Origin: Oceanobacter sp. 1_MG-2023
GTDB taxonomy: Bacteria; Pseudomonadota; Gammaproteobacteria; Pseudomonadales; Oceanobacteraceae
Reading direction: 5' to 3'
NCBI RefSeq assembly: GCF_030689025.1
Contig: NZ_JAUYWA010000008.1
Location: 1-64,000, forward strand
Length of the DNA stretch: 64,000 bases
In this document: positions 27,510-36,867 of the stretch, piece after piece
Position numbering within the stretch: position 1 is the stretch's first letter
How the letters are laid out: each line of letters opens with the position of its first letter
Made by a program: the position numbers and the translations under genes
The notes under the pieces: generated by a model
Seen by the model: the letters and a program-made list of their open reading frames with translations, nothing else
The model's database searches: none
Told to the model about the DNA's origin: nothing

Positions 27510-28619
27510 TCAGCCGGAGACAATCAGATTGTCACGTTCTTTGTCGAGCTGGTCGGCACGTTCACGAATCAGACGTTCGAGATCATCCACCAGCGTCTCG
27601 TTGTTCAGCTTTCCGGCCGGTTTGCCATCGATATACACCAGGTTGGGCTGACCACCGGCCAGACCCAGGTCAACTTCCTTGGCTTCACCAGGACCGTTCA
27701 CCACGCAACCGATCACCGCTACATCCATATTGGTGCGGATATCTTCGACCCGGGTTTCCAGGTCGTTCATGGTCTTAATAACATCGAAGTTTTGTCGTGA
27801 GCAGCTGGGACAGGCAATAAAGTTGATGCCTCGGGAGCGCACTTTCAGTGACTTCAGCATATCCCAGCCGACTTTGACTTCCTGTACCGGGTCTGCTGCC
27901 AGCGACACACGAATGGTGTCACCGATACCGTCCCACAGCAGCAGGCCCAGACCGATGGAGGATTTGACCGTACCACCACGCAAGCCACCAGCTTCCGTGA
28001 TACCCAAATGTAACGGCTGTTCGATCTGGCTGGCGATTTGGCGGTAAGCGGCCACCGTCATAAAAATATCGGAGGCCTTCAGGCTCAGCTTGTATTCCTG
28101 GAAGTCGAGGCGATCGAGAATATCGATATGGCGCATGGCCGATTCCACCAGCGCTTCCGGGGTTGGCTCGCCGTATTTTTTTTGCAGATCTTTTTCCAGC
28201 GAACCGGCGTTCACACCGATCCGAATCGGAATATTATGGTCACGAGCAGCATCCACTACCGCACGCACACGGTCTTCACGGCCAATATTACCGGGGTTGA
28301 TACGTAAACAATCCACTCCCAGTTCAGCCACACGCAAGGCAATGCGGTAGTCAAAATGAATATCGGCCACCAGCGGAATATTGACCTGCTTGCGGATCCG
28401 GCCAAAGGCTTCGGCAGCATCCATAGAAGGGACAGAAACCCGCACAATATCGGCACCAGCATCCTGAGCCTGCTGAATCTGCGCTACCGTAGCCGCGACA
28501 TCCGTGGTTTCGGTGTTGGTCATGGTCTGGATCGAGATCGGTGCATCACCGCCAACCGCGACGTCACCGACCATGATCTTGCGACTTTTTCGACGTTTGA
28601 TCGGATTTTCAAAATGCAT
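27510..28619 (-). CDS. ispG: 4-hydroxy-3-methylbut-2-enyl diphosphate synthase IspG
   Basis: IspG is the 4Fe-4S enzyme of the MEP isoprenoid pathway. The 369-residue protein begins with the family sequence [16 protein letters not shown], contains the TIM-barrel signature RINPGNIG, and ends with cluster ligands in [11 protein letters not shown] and [11 protein letters not shown]. It lies 25 bp from pilF. The gene rodZ, normally found between pilF and ispG, is absent. Confidence 0.97.
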   Translation of the reverse strand: MHFENPIKRRKSRKIMVGDVAVGGDAPISIQTMTNTETTDVAATVAQIQQAQDAGADIVRVSVPSMDAAEAFGRIRKQVNIPLVADIHFDYRIALRVAELGVDCLRINPGNIGREDRVRAVVDAARDHNIPIRIGVNAGSLEKDLQKKYGEPTPEALVESAMRHIDILDRLDFQEYKLSLKASDIFMTVAAYRQIASQIEQPLHLGITEAGGLRGGTVKSSIGLGLLLWDGIGDTIRVSLAADPVQEVKVGWDMLKSLKVRSRGINFIACPSCSRQNFDVIKTMNDLETRVEDIRTNMDVAVIGCVVNGPGEAKEVDLGLAGGQPNLVYIDGKPAGKLNNETLVDDLERLIRERADQLDKERDNLIVSG

Positions 28620-28644
28620 CAGTCAGTCTCGCTCGTACCGGTTA

Positions 28645-29445
28645 TCAATCGTTGCTGCTGTCCAGGGATTCCTGGTACAGACGGTATTCGTTGGAATTCG
28701 GAAATTGTTTTTTCAGTTGCGTCGCCAGCGTAATGACCTTGTCGGTATCCTGACGAATCGTCGCCAGCTTGATACCCAGCCACAGGCTGTGCGATGTATG
28801 ACGGGTGTTACCCTTGCTGACCAGGCGATCCAGACGGTCAAAATACTTGCGTGACTCATCGTAGCGCTGGGCTTCAAACAACAGGGTGGAGACATTCACC
28901 AGCGCATCAACACTGTATGGCGACAAACGTAATGCTTCCATATAGCTGTCAATGGCATTGGACGGCTGGTTCTGGCGGTAATAGTTCATCGCCAGGTCGT
29001 TATACGCACTGGCGCGGCTGTCGTAATAACGATCTCCGGCTGCCGTTTCGAGCCATTTTTTCGCCTTGTCATACTCTTTCATCTGGATATACAGCCGTCC
29101 CAGATGATGTTTGGCGGCGGTATACGAGCTGTCGTTGGCAATGGCCTTACGCATAAAATCTTCCGCCAGGTCGTACTCGGCTTCCATTTGCCACACCAGC
29201 CCCATGGCGTCGTTGGCAGGGGCATGATTCGGGTCCATGGCCAGTGCTTTTTGCAACCTCTGGCGGGCCAGGTCCGGGCGATTCTGTTGCAGGTAACCAA
29301 AGCCAAGCTGGGTGTAGTTTTCCAGCGCCTTGTCCGGGTTCTTGTTTTTTTGCAAGCGGCTTTCGGTGGTGGTTACACAGGCCGTCAAAACCAGTGCCAG
29401 GGTAATCATGACCAATTGCTGCAAGATATTACGGAGCTGTCTCAT
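28645..29445 (-). CDS. pilF: type IV pilus pilotin lipoprotein PilF/PilW
   Basis: PilF pilots the secretin PilQ to the outer membrane. The 266-residue protein has a lipoprotein signal with LTAC (C23 lipidated) and six TPR-like repeats (for example AKHHLGRLYIQMKEYDKAKK). It follows rlmN by 11 bp. No other pilus gene is in the window, which is normal for pilF. Confidence 0.93.
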   Translation of the reverse strand: MRQLRNILQQLVMITLALVLTACVTTTESRLQKNKNPDKALENYTQLGFGYLQQNRPDLARQRLQKALAMDPNHAPANDAMGLVWQMEAEYDLAEDFMRKAIANDSSYTAAKHHLGRLYIQMKEYDKAKKWLETAAGDRYYDSRASAYNDLAMNYYRQNQPSNAIDSYMEALRLSPYSVDALVNVSTLLFEAQRYDESRKYFDRLDRLVSKGNTRHTSHSLWLGIKLATIRQDTDKVITLATQLKKQFPNSNEYRLYQESLDSSND

Positions 29446-29456
29446 ACCTGAGGGCC

Positions 29457-30575
29457 TTATTGGTTGGAATCCAGTTGCACCGCATTGATATAACGCTCAC
29501 TGCGGCGAGTACGATCCTCGACCTTGCCGACCAGCTGGCCGCAAGCGGCGTCGATATCATCGCCGCGTGTCGAACGTATTGTCACAATATGATTCTGACT
29601 GACCAGATAATCACGGAAACGGTACACGCGATTATTGCTTGGACGTTTGTAGCCAGAATTAGGAAACGGGTTAAATGGAATCAGATTGATCTTGCAAGGT
29701 ACCTGTTTCAGCAACTCTGCCAGCTCAATCGCCTGTTCCAGACTGTCGTTGATACCATCCATCATGGTGTATTCAATGGTCGCCTTGCGTCGATCCGGCA
29801 ACCTTGCCAGATAACGATTGGTAGCAGCAATCAACTCGGCAATCGGGTATTTGCGGTTGATCGGTACCAGCTGGTTACGCAACTCGTCATTCGGGGCATG
29901 CAGTGATACCGCCAGCGAGACGTCAGTGACTTCCCCAAGCTTATCCAGCATCGGCACCACGCCGGAAGTACTCAGCGTTACCCGACGTTTCGACAAACCG
30001 TAGGCATTGTCTTCCATCATCAGATGCATGGCATCGACGACGTTATCAAAATTCAACAGCGGTTCGCCCATGCCCATCATCACCACATTGGTAATACGAC
30101 GTTCACGGCGTTCACCAGGCTCATGAAAACTCATCGAGGCAACGTAGACCTGGCCAATAATTTCCGCCACTGTCAAATCACGGTTAAAGCCCTGCTTGCC
30201 GGTGGAACAAAAGCTGCAATCCAGCGAGCAACCTATCTGTGAGCTGACACACAGGGTGCCGCGTTCTTTTTCCGGAATGTACACGGTTTCAATCGAGCTG
30301 CCGCCAGGCATACGCATTACCCACTTGCGGGTACCGTCGGCAGAAATATTTTCATAGACCACTTCAGGCAAACGGATCTCGGCGAGATCGGCCAGCTTGG
30401 CACGCAAAGGCTTGCCCATATTGGTCATTTTTTCGAAGTCGGCTTCGCCATACTGATGAATCCACTTCAGCATCTGCTGGGCACGGAATTTCTTTTCACC
30501 AATATCGGTGAAAAAAGCTTCCATTTTTACTGGAGACAAGCCCAGCAAATTGATCTTTTGAGTGGTATCGGTCAT
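29457..30575 (-). CDS. rlmN: dual 23S rRNA/tRNA A2503 methyltransferase RlmN
   Basis: RlmN is a radical-SAM enzyme that adds C2-methyl groups to A2503 of 23S rRNA and A37 of some tRNAs. The 372-residue protein has the cluster motif [11 protein letters not shown] and near the C-terminus the acceptor cysteine in DAACGQL. The ATG at 30575 follows AGGTAA; one TTG codon earlier is possible. It heads the cotranscribed rlmN-pilF-ispG run. Confidence 0.96.
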   Translation of the reverse strand: MTDTTQKINLLGLSPVKMEAFFTDIGEKKFRAQQMLKWIHQYGEADFEKMTNMGKPLRAKLADLAEIRLPEVVYENISADGTRKWVMRMPGGSSIETVYIPEKERGTLCVSSQIGCSLDCSFCSTGKQGFNRDLTVAEIIGQVYVASMSFHEPGERRERRITNVVMMGMGEPLLNFDNVVDAMHLMMEDNAYGLSKRRVTLSTSGVVPMLDKLGEVTDVSLAVSLHAPNDELRNQLVPINRKYPIAELIAATNRYLARLPDRRKATIEYTMMDGINDSLEQAIELAELLKQVPCKINLIPFNPFPNSGYKRPSNNRVYRFRDYLVSQNHIVTIRSTRGDDIDAACGQLVGKVEDRTRRSERYINAVQLDSNQ

Positions 30576-30609
30576 CAAGCAGTTACCTGGCGTAGCGCTT
30601 CCGAGCAGG

Positions 30610-30646
30610 AAAAAACAGAACGAACGGGAGCAAACCGCTCCCGTTC
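30610..30646 (-). terminator. intrinsic terminator after ndk
   Basis: Minus-strand stem GAACGGGAGC / GCTCCCGTTC (30622-30646) with a 5-nt loop, followed within a few bases by six T (30615-30610). It lies 9 nt past the ndk stop, so ndk ends here and rlmN needs its own promoter or read-through. Confidence 0.85.
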
Positions 30647-30654
30647 AGACAAAA

Positions 30655-31080
30655 TCAACGTGCGCAGATTTCGTCAGCAGAGAAGAAATAAGCAATTTCA
30701 CGAGCAGCAGATTCTGCAGAATCAGAACCGTGTACTGCGTTGGCATCAATGCTTTCAGCGAAATCAGCGCGGATAGTACCGGCTTCAGCTTCTTTAGGGT
30801 TGGTTGCACCCATCAGTTCGCGGTTCAGCAGGATAGCGTTTTCACCTTCCAGAACCTGTACAACGACAGGACCAGAAGTCATGAAACCAACCAGATCCTT
30901 GTAGAAAGGACGTTCTTTGTGCTCAGCGTAAAAACCGCCTGCTTTATCATCATCCAGGCGCACCATTTTGGCAGCAACAACACTCAGGCCAGCTTTTTCG
31001 AAACGGGCAATGATGTCACCGATTGCATTTTTGGCAACGGCATCTGGTTTGATAATAGACAGTGTACGTTCAACAGCCAT
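30655..31080 (-). CDS. ndk: nucleoside diphosphate kinase
   Basis: Ndk equilibrates nucleoside di- and triphosphates through a phospho-histidine. The 141-residue product has [12 protein letters not shown] at the start and the active-site histidine in [12 protein letters not shown]. The ATG at 31080 follows GGAG; four extra upstream codons in the ORF are not needed. In relatives it lies after iscX/fdx; here iscS is the direct upstream neighbour. Confidence 0.97.
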   Translation of the reverse strand: MAVERTLSIIKPDAVAKNAIGDIIARFEKAGLSVVAAKMVRLDDDKAGGFYAEHKERPFYKDLVGFMTSGPVVVQVLEGENAILLNRELMGATNPKEAEAGTIRADFAESIDANAVHGSDSAESAAREIAYFFSADEICAR

Positions 31081-31188
31081 GTGTAACTCCAATAGTAAAT
31101 GTATTCAGGGGGTTAAAAATCCGGCGGATTATACGCACGTTTTGATAAAAGGTGTACGCATGTAACCGCTGTCAGACCCAACCCCGTC

Positions 31189-32361
31189 TCAACCCCGGCT
31201 GGTCTGCTGACGTAACCGCGTTACAATCCGGCTCACCTGCTCAATGGCAAAGTCAATATCGTCCTCAGTGGTGTAACGGCCGACACTGAAACGCAGCCCG
31301 GCATGAGCCAGCGCATTGCTGCGTCCAATGGCTTTTAACACGTAAGAAGGCTCGATACTGGCAGAGGTACAGGCCGACCCGGACGATACCGCCACTTGCG
31401 CCAATGAGGCGAGCAGGATTTCACCGTCAACCCCGTCAAATGACAGATTAAGCAGACCAGCAACCCGCTGCCGGGCATGGCCATTCAGATAGACATCTCC
31501 CAACCCCAGCAAGGCCTGCTGTAACCGCTCGCGCAAGGCCGTGATACGCGGTAACTCTTCCGCCAGCAGGGTCGCGGCCATTTGCGCAGCCGTACCGATA
31601 CCGACGATCTGGTGGGTTGGCAAGGTGCCTGAGCGCATGCCGCGCTCATGGCCACCACCGTGAATCTGGGCATCAATATGCACCTGTGGCTGACGGCGTA
31701 CATACAACACGCCGATGCCTTTGGGGCCATAAAACTTGTGGGCCGATACCGATAACAGATCTACCCGCCAGTGGTTAACATTCACCGGCAGCTTGCCAAC
31801 CGCCTGGGCAGCATCCACATGCAGCAGCGCCGGGTGATCACTCAACTGCTCTGCCACTGCGGCGATATCCGTCAGGGTACCGATTTCGTTGTTCACCGCC
31901 ATCAGGGAAACCAGTACGGTATCGTCCCGCAAGGCATCGGCGACCTGTTGCGGCTGGATCAGACCATCGGCATCTGGCGTCAGCAGGGTAATGGCGACAT
32001 CCTGTTGCTTCAGCCAGGCCAGGGTATCGAGTATCGCCTTGTGCTCAATGGCGGAACTGATGATATGGCAGGATTTGCCCGGATGATGGCGGCGGTAATA
32101 TTCAACCACCCCTTTAAGGGCCAGGTTATTGCTTTCTGTTGCACCGGAGGTCCAGACAATTTCACGCGGTTCGGCACCCAATACGTCAGCCACCTGACGC
32201 CGGGCTTTTTCAACCGCCTGTTCTGCCTGCCAGCCAAAGCGATGGGAGCGTGAAGCCGGGTTGGCAAAATTGCCATCCATGGTAAGGCAAGCCGTCATGG
32301 CCTCAGCCACCGCCGGGTCAACTGGCGTCGTGGCAGCATAATCAAGATAAAGGGTTTTCAT
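31189..32361 (-). CDS. iscS: cysteine desulfurase IscS, lacking the C-terminal IscU-binding tail
   Basis: IscS moves sulfur from cysteine to Fe-S clusters, tRNA thiolation and other acceptors. The 390-residue protein has the PLP lysine K209 (SVSAHKFYGPKG) and the mobile catalytic C331 (SSGSACTSASIEPSY). It follows E. coli IscS closely up to TRLRQQTSRG and then stops, about 15-17 residues before the E. coli C-terminus. That tail contributes to IscU docking. iscU, iscA, hscB, hscA and fdx, normally downstream, are absent: ndk follows after 108 bp. It could serve mainly tRNA thiolation or another scaffold. Confidence 0.93.
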   Translation of the reverse strand: MKTLYLDYAATTPVDPAVAEAMTACLTMDGNFANPASRSHRFGWQAEQAVEKARRQVADVLGAEPREIVWTSGATESNNLALKGVVEYYRRHHPGKSCHIISSAIEHKAILDTLAWLKQQDVAITLLTPDADGLIQPQQVADALRDDTVLVSLMAVNNEIGTLTDIAAVAEQLSDHPALLHVDAAQAVGKLPVNVNHWRVDLLSVSAHKFYGPKGIGVLYVRRQPQVHIDAQIHGGGHERGMRSGTLPTHQIVGIGTAAQMAATLLAEELPRITALRERLQQALLGLGDVYLNGHARQRVAGLLNLSFDGVDGEILLASLAQVAVSSGSACTSASIEPSYVLKAIGRSNALAHAGLRFSVGRYTTEDDIDFAIEQVSRIVTRLRQQTSRG

Positions 32362-32774
32362 TGCAGATCCAAATCACATCGGGCGAAACAGATAACAGAT
32401 AGTGTAGCGCTGCCACCAAGAGCGTCAGAATACAGTAAACACATGGCGGCAACGGGGAATAATAACGCAAAATTGCCGCTGATCGACAACAACCGCAGTT
32501 TACTCTCTCGATACGATTGGTCGCTTATGACGTCGCGGACCTCTCTGATCCGGCTAACCTAACCGTCCAATCAAACCATCCAATCAAACCAAGCAGGTCG
32601 ATCCGTTAACCCAAAGACACCGTTCAAACACCCGCTTGTCTGTCACTGCCCCTGGCCGTTACCGGGTGCCAACGGTGAAGATGATCAAACAAGGACGTGT
32701 TTGACCGTGTTTGCCATACGCTTGTTGCGTTGCTGTCAGCGCCAGAAAAGAACAGTTCTGCAAGGCTGCAAGGG
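32362..32774. other. 413-bp gap between iscR and iscS
   Basis: iscR and iscS are normally close together. No gene, no recognisable remnant of an isc gene and no RNA gene is visible here. Short direct repeats such as CCAATCAAACC (about 32567-32590) occur. A promoter for iscS may lie near 32395-32430 on the minus strand (weak TACACT -10), so iscS may be transcribed apart from iscR. Confidence 0.5.
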
Positions 32775-33257
32775 CTAGCCGTTCATGGCATCCGATAAAA
32801 ATGCATTGATACGATTGCCGGTCTGCATATCCTGGCGGTGTGCCGTGTGCTGGATTTCCTGGCGGGCAATCAGTTCTTGCAAGCTGATCGCCGACAGAAA
32901 ATCGTGTATCTGCTCACTCAGATCCAGCCACAGATGATGGGTCAGGCATTCATCACCCTTTTGGCAATCTCCGCGTTTACTGCAGCGCGTGGCATCCATG
33001 GATTCATTCACGGCATCAACAATTTCTGCCACATTGATGGTATCCATTGCCCGGCCAAGACGATAACCACCTCCCGGCCCACGGACACTGGAAACCAGTT
33101 CACGACGTCGCAAACGAGCAAACAACTGCTCAAGATACGACAGGGAGATGCCCTGCCGTCCAGATATATCGTTCAGGCTGACAGGGCCATCTTCTGCGTG
33201 TATGGCCAGATCCAGCATGGCTGTCACCGCGTAGCGGCCCTTGGTTGTCAGTCGCAT
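32775..33257 (-). CDS. iscR: Fe-S cluster-sensing Rrf2 regulator IscR
   Basis: IscR represses isc and controls other Fe-S genes, using a 2Fe-2S cluster. The 160-residue protein has the Rrf2 helix-turn-helix ([18 protein letters not shown]) and cluster ligands C92, C98, C104 and H107, at the same numbers as E. coli IscR. The ATG at 33257 follows GGAGG. A type-1 IscR site lies just upstream. cysE-trmJ and suhB upstream are the usual neighbours. Confidence 0.96.
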   Translation of the reverse strand: MRLTTKGRYAVTAMLDLAIHAEDGPVSLNDISGRQGISLSYLEQLFARLRRRELVSSVRGPGGGYRLGRAMDTINVAEIVDAVNESMDATRCSKRGDCQKGDECLTHHLWLDLSEQIHDFLSAISLQELIARQEIQHTAHRQDMQTGNRINAFLSDAMNG

Positions 33258-33292
33258 ATAACAATTCCTCCGATCGGGTCGGTATTATGTTT

Positions 33293-33317
33293 ATATCCGA
33301 CTAATACAGTCAACTAA
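33293..33317 (-). promoter_or_regulatory. type-1 IscR binding site before iscR
   Basis: The 25-bp stretch on the minus strand matches the E. coli type-1 consensus at 23 of 25 positions, including the core GACT-GTATT-AGTC; the mismatches are the first base and the S position near the end. It lies 36 bp upstream of the start codon, with TATAAAC/CATAAT -10-like sequences just downstream. This indicates holo-IscR autorepression. Confidence 0.8.
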
Positions 33318-33420
33318 GTAAAGCGTAAAGTAAGCGGTAAAGCCTGTCCGTTGCCCCGGTTTCAGCCCTCACCGCTCTGATCCACCCACACAGGCCTTTT
33401 GATCAGCCCTCTGAGGGTCT

Positions 33421-34323
33421 TTAATCAGCAGTCCGTTCAGCAGTCCGTTCAGATTCAGCTTCTGTTGCTGCAGTGTTTGGTGCTTCGGTGGCTGGTAATT
33501 CATCCTTATCCAGCGCGGCTTGTTTGGATGCGCCAAGCGAATCTGGCGTTGCCTCATCCTGATCATCCCCCAGGCAGACAAAATGCTCCCGCTCCAGCTC
33601 TGGCAGTGCGTCGTCGCAGTTATGAATACCCACCTGATGCAGGGCCTTGCACATGCGATCAATCTTGCTGTCCACCGCATCCATATGATCCATCATATTG
33701 TGGATCGAGCGGGCAATCGGGTCCGGGGTTCCATCGGCAATACCGTAGGCGTCAAATCCCAGTTTTTCAGCCATACGGACAGTCCCTTCTGGCAAGGGAT
33801 TTTTCTTGCCTGCCATCCGTACAATACGACCAGGAATCCCCACCACGGTAGCGCCGTCCGGCACGGGCTTGGTCACGACCGCATTGGAGCCGATACGGGC
33901 ATTTTCGCCCACTTCGATTGGCCCCAATACCTTGGCACCGGCACCCACGACAACACCGTTGTGCAAGGTCGGGTGACGCTTGCCCTTGTTCCAGCTGGTG
34001 CCACCCAGGGTGACGCCGTGATACAGGGTGCAGTCATCACCGATCTCTGCGGTTTCCCCAATCACCACGCCCATGCCGTGATCGATAAAAAAGCGGTGAC
34101 CAATCGTCGCACCCGGGTGGATTTCGATACCCGTCAGCCAGCGACTGCCGGTCGATAACAGCCGTGCCAACCATTTGAAGCCACGACGCCATAAGCCATT
34201 GGCCAGCCGATAATGCAAAATGGCATGAACCCCCGGATAAGTGGTCAGGACTTCAAACGTATTACGGGCTGCGGGGTCGCGCTCGAAGACGCAGGCGACA
34301 TCTTCACGGAGTTGTTTAAACAT
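33421..34323 (-). CDS. cysE: serine O-acetyltransferase CysE with extended acidic tail
   Basis: CysE makes O-acetylserine, the precursor of cysteine. The 300-residue protein has left-handed beta-helix hexapeptides ([35 protein letters not shown]) and the catalytic-site HGVTLGGT. It is longer than Pseudomonas CysE because of an acidic Ala/Thr/Glu-rich tail, encoded at the very end by a tandem 12-bp repeat (33427-33450). The ATG at 34323 overlaps the trmJ stop by 8 bp; the longer ORF to 34449 lies within trmJ. Confidence 0.93.
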   Translation of the reverse strand: MFKQLREDVACVFERDPAARNTFEVLTTYPGVHAILHYRLANGLWRRGFKWLARLLSTGSRWLTGIEIHPGATIGHRFFIDHGMGVVIGETAEIGDDCTLYHGVTLGGTSWNKGKRHPTLHNGVVVGAGAKVLGPIEVGENARIGSNAVVTKPVPDGATVVGIPGRIVRMAGKKNPLPEGTVRMAEKLGFDAYGIADGTPDPIARSIHNMMDHMDAVDSKIDRMCKALHQVGIHNCDDALPELEREHFVCLGDDQDEATPDSLGASKQAALDKDELPATEAPNTAATEAESERTAERTAD

Positions 34324-35236
34324 CAGAATGGCTCCCTTGGGTAGCACCATCAATGGCATCATCCATCGGTAGCTGGGCATCCGATCGCGGTGGTGTCTGA
34401 GGTGAGAATGATACATCGGTGACTGGTTGATCCTGGCGACGTCCAGCATGTTGCTGTATCGCTGCCAACATACCGCGCACCATATTGATTTCCATCTTGT
34501 CCGGTTCCGCCCGTTGATACAGGCGACGTAATCGGGTCATCAGTTGCTTGGGGGTGTTTGGGTCCAGAAAGCCGATATCCACCAGTGTTTGCTCAAGGTG
34601 CAACATCATGCCATTCAGCTCCTTGTGTGTGGCTGGCGGGTGATCCCATTCCACTCCCCAGCGTTGCCCCATCACCGCCGCCGTGTTGTCGGCATGGTTA
34701 TCCGCCGCCGCAATGGCTGCCAGTCGCATTTCGTAACACAACACCTGAACGGCCTGCGCAACATTCAAGGAGGAAAAGGATTCCACCGTCGGAATATGAA
34801 CATGGGCATGGCAGAGGTGCAGCTCTTCATTGGTCAGGCCGCGGGACTCTCGCCCAAACACCAACGCCGCACGAGCGCCGGTTCCTGTTACCTGACACAC
34901 ACTCTCGGCCGCTTGCCTTGGGGTCATCAAAGGCCAGGGAATATGACGACTGCGAGCACTGGTGCCGACGACCAGACTGGCGTCGGCAATGGCCTCTTCC
35001 AGGGTTGGTACAATACGCACCCGCTGCAGAATATCCTCCGCCCGGGATGAACGTGCCAGGGCCTCATCGTTAACGGTCGCGATCGGATCAACCAGAATCA
35101 ATTGCCCCAGCCCCATGTTTTTCATGGCCCGGGCAGCAGCGCCAATATTGCCGGAATGCGTGGTATTTACCATCACGATGTCAATGGCATCGAGCAGAGG
35201 ATAATGGTCACCTGCGTCTGAAATCACTTCACCCAC
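34316..35236 (-). CDS. trmJ: tRNA (cytidine/uridine-32-2'-O)-methyltransferase TrmJ
   Basis: TrmJ is a SPOUT methyltransferase that modifies position 32 of several tRNAs. The 306-residue protein has [20 protein letters not shown] at the start and the SAM-knot motifs [15 protein letters not shown] and [16 protein letters not shown]. The C-terminus carries a variable Gln/Asp/Ser-rich tail. The start is a GTG at 35236; a second GTG three codons later (35227) has better spacing from AAAGG and may be used. Its neighbours suhB (divergent) and cysE-iscR are conserved. Confidence 0.94.
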   Translation of the reverse strand: MGEVISDAGDHYPLLDAIDIVMVNTTHSGNIGAAARAMKNMGLGQLILVDPIATVNDEALARSSRAEDILQRVRIVPTLEEAIADASLVVGTSARSRHIPWPLMTPRQAAESVCQVTGTGARAALVFGRESRGLTNEELHLCHAHVHIPTVESFSSLNVAQAVQVLCYEMRLAAIAAADNHADNTAAVMGQRWGVEWDHPPATHKELNGMMLHLEQTLVDIGFLDPNTPKQLMTRLRRLYQRAEPDKMEINMVRGMLAAIQQHAGRRQDQPVTDVSFSPQTPPRSDAQLPMDDAIDGATQGSHSDV

Positions 35237-35364
35237 CTTTCACTGTGCAACCATCAAGGATGGCTTGCTGGACGCAGCACCCGCCAATCGTCTGATTTAT
35301 GTGGCAGGAACTGCTAAAAACCGCGAAGTGTAGCGAAAACATGCTTCGCCAACCAGAGCAGTAC

Positions 35365-35373
35365 TGATATAAT
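35365..35373 (+). promoter_or_regulatory. extended -10 promoter of suhB
   Basis: TGATATAAT (35365-35373) is an extended -10 element; the -35 (TTCGCC, 35345-35350) is weak with a 17-bp spacer. A TATAAT 36 bp before the suhB start in this AT-rich gap is a good promoter candidate. Confidence 0.55.
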
Positions 35374-35409
35374 CACCGGTTCCCCGTTCTTTAAGAGATA
35401 GTTATCGCA

Positions 35410-36183
35410 ATGCAGCCCATGGTGAACTTGGCGTTGCGCGCTGCGCGCAATGCGGGTCAGGATTTGGTCCGCCGACTGGACCGCTTCGATTCGTACCAGA
35501 GTACGGATCAGGAAAAAGCGAAGTTTATTGCAGACTGCACCATTGGTCTGGAAAAAAGCATCATCTTTGAACTGAAAAAGTCCTATCCGGAGCACAGCTA
35601 TAACGGCCGTGAAACCGGTGTGAACTCAGGTGTTGAGAAACAGCCAATCTGGCAGATCTGTGTCATTGATGATATCGCCAACTTCCGTGTCGGTATCCCT
35701 GCGTTTGCCATTATCGTTGGCTGCCAGATCAATGGCAAAACCGAGCATGCGGTGGTAACCAACCCAATCAATGGCGATGAGTTTACGGCTTCCCGTGGAC
35801 GTGGTGCCCAACTGAGTGGCCGTCGTATCCGCTGCGGCCAGATCAACAATTTGTCCGATGCCATCGTTGGCTATACCCAGCCCGTTGGTGTTGGTGAAGA
35901 TGCCTACGTCCAGCGCGAACGTATTATGAAACTGATGGGCAAGACCTATGAGTTGCGTAATATCGGTTCCAATGCCTTGTCTATCGCCTATGTCGCCGCC
36001 GACCGTTTCCAGGCCGCCGCATTAAGCAACGTTGACGAATTCAGCCTGCTCGCTGGCGGTCTGATCGCCTCTGAAGCAGGCTGTCTGATCTCAGATATCC
36101 ATGGTGAACCACGTGTGCGCCAGGGCGGTAACTTGCTGGTCAGCAACCCACGCTTGCTCAAAAGCCTGATGTTCAAAGACTAA
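35410..36183 (+). CDS. suhB: SuhB homologue with lost inositol-phosphatase active site
   Basis: SuhB is an inositol-monophosphatase-fold protein that in E. coli joins the Nus antitermination complex at rRNA operons and helps ribosome assembly; that role does not need phosphatase activity. The 257-residue protein aligns without gaps with E. coli SuhB for over 200 residues (QPMVNLALRAARNAG, ASRGRGAQLSG, IGSNALSIAYVAADR). All the main metal ligands are changed: D44T, E67R, D84C and D212S, while D87 remains but the following GTT is DIA. It should be unable to hydrolyse inositol phosphates. Synteny with trmJ is normal, so it is the true orthologue. It is also about 10 residues shorter at the C-terminus. 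Confidence 0.9.
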   Translation: MQPMVNLALRAARNAGQDLVRRLDRFDSYQSTDQEKAKFIADCTIGLEKSIIFELKKSYPEHSYNGRETGVNSGVEKQPIWQICVIDDIANFRVGIPAFAIIVGCQINGKTEHAVVTNPINGDEFTASRGRGAQLSGRRIRCGQINNLSDAIVGYTQPVGVGEDAYVQRERIMKLMGKTYELRNIGSNALSIAYVAADRFQAAALSNVDEFSLLAGGLIASEAGCLISDIHGEPRVRQGGNLLVSNPRLLKSLMFKD

Positions 36184-36237
36184 CAGGCATTCGACTGCCA
36201 TCCTTGGGTATTTTCTATCCAATGGTCTGGCAGGTCC

Positions 36238-36271
36238 CACAAAAAAAGCGGCCAAGGCCGCTTTTTTTGTG
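36238..36271. terminator. bidirectional terminator between suhB and cold-shock gene
   Basis: A perfect palindrome with A7-GCGGCC-AA-GGCCGC-T7 at its core gives a strong G/C stem with a T-run on both strands. It serves the convergent suhB and membrane cold-shock genes. Confidence 0.95.
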
Positions 36272-36285
36272 CAGTATCAGCAGGC

Positions 36286-36729
36286 TTACTGCACCGCAGA
36301 GACATCTTCGGCTTGAGGGCCTTTATCGCCTCGCACCACAGTAAACTTGACTCGCTGCCCTTCTGCCAAGGAACGATGCCCTTGACCACGAATCGAACGG
36401 AAATGCACAAACACATCTTCACCGTTATCCCAGGTGATAAAGCCAAATCCTTTTTTGACGTTAAACCATTTCACTACGCCTCGTTCACGTCCATCTTCAA
36501 CATCTTCCTCCACCACAGTGCCGGTGCTGCTGCGACTGCTGACTGGCTGTTCAACACTGGCATTACCCAGTGAAACCACCAGCAAGCCAGCGCCAAAGGC
36601 AGCGGCAAAGACAATCAAGACCAAACCAGCGGGCAATGAAACACCATCCATCAGCCCTTGAAACGACAACCACAAAGCGACTGACACAATAACAGCTGTC
36701 AGTAATGCCAAACTTAATTTACGAACCAT
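36286..36729 (-). CDS. membrane-anchored cold-shock-domain protein
   Basis: The 147-residue protein has two membrane helices (about residues 7-25 and 32-54), a short linker rich in Ser/Glu/Asp, and a cold-shock domain from residue 83 ([18 protein letters not shown]) with both RNA-binding motifs: GFGFI for RNP1 and VFVHF for RNP2. Free CspA proteins have about 70 residues and no membrane part. The CSD should face the cytoplasm. Related fusions are known in Pseudomonas-like bacteria, but I know no established function. Confidence 0.85.
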   Translation of the reverse strand: MVRKLSLALLTAVIVSVALWLSFQGLMDGVSLPAGLVLIVFAAAFGAGLLVVSLGNASVEQPVSSRSSTGTVVEEDVEDGRERGVVKWFNVKKGFGFITWDNGEDVFVHFRSIRGQGHRSLAEGQRVKFTVVRGDKGPQAEDVSAVQ

Positions 36730-36867
36730 TGCGATACCTATAATTAACGTTTAAAACTGTTTTTAATTCTGGATCATGAGGCCATCGGGCCTCTCCGCAT
36801 GAAATCCTAAATCCCTTAAAAAATCAATATGATAGCCATTGCCCCTCAACACAGTGAGCAAACCCGT

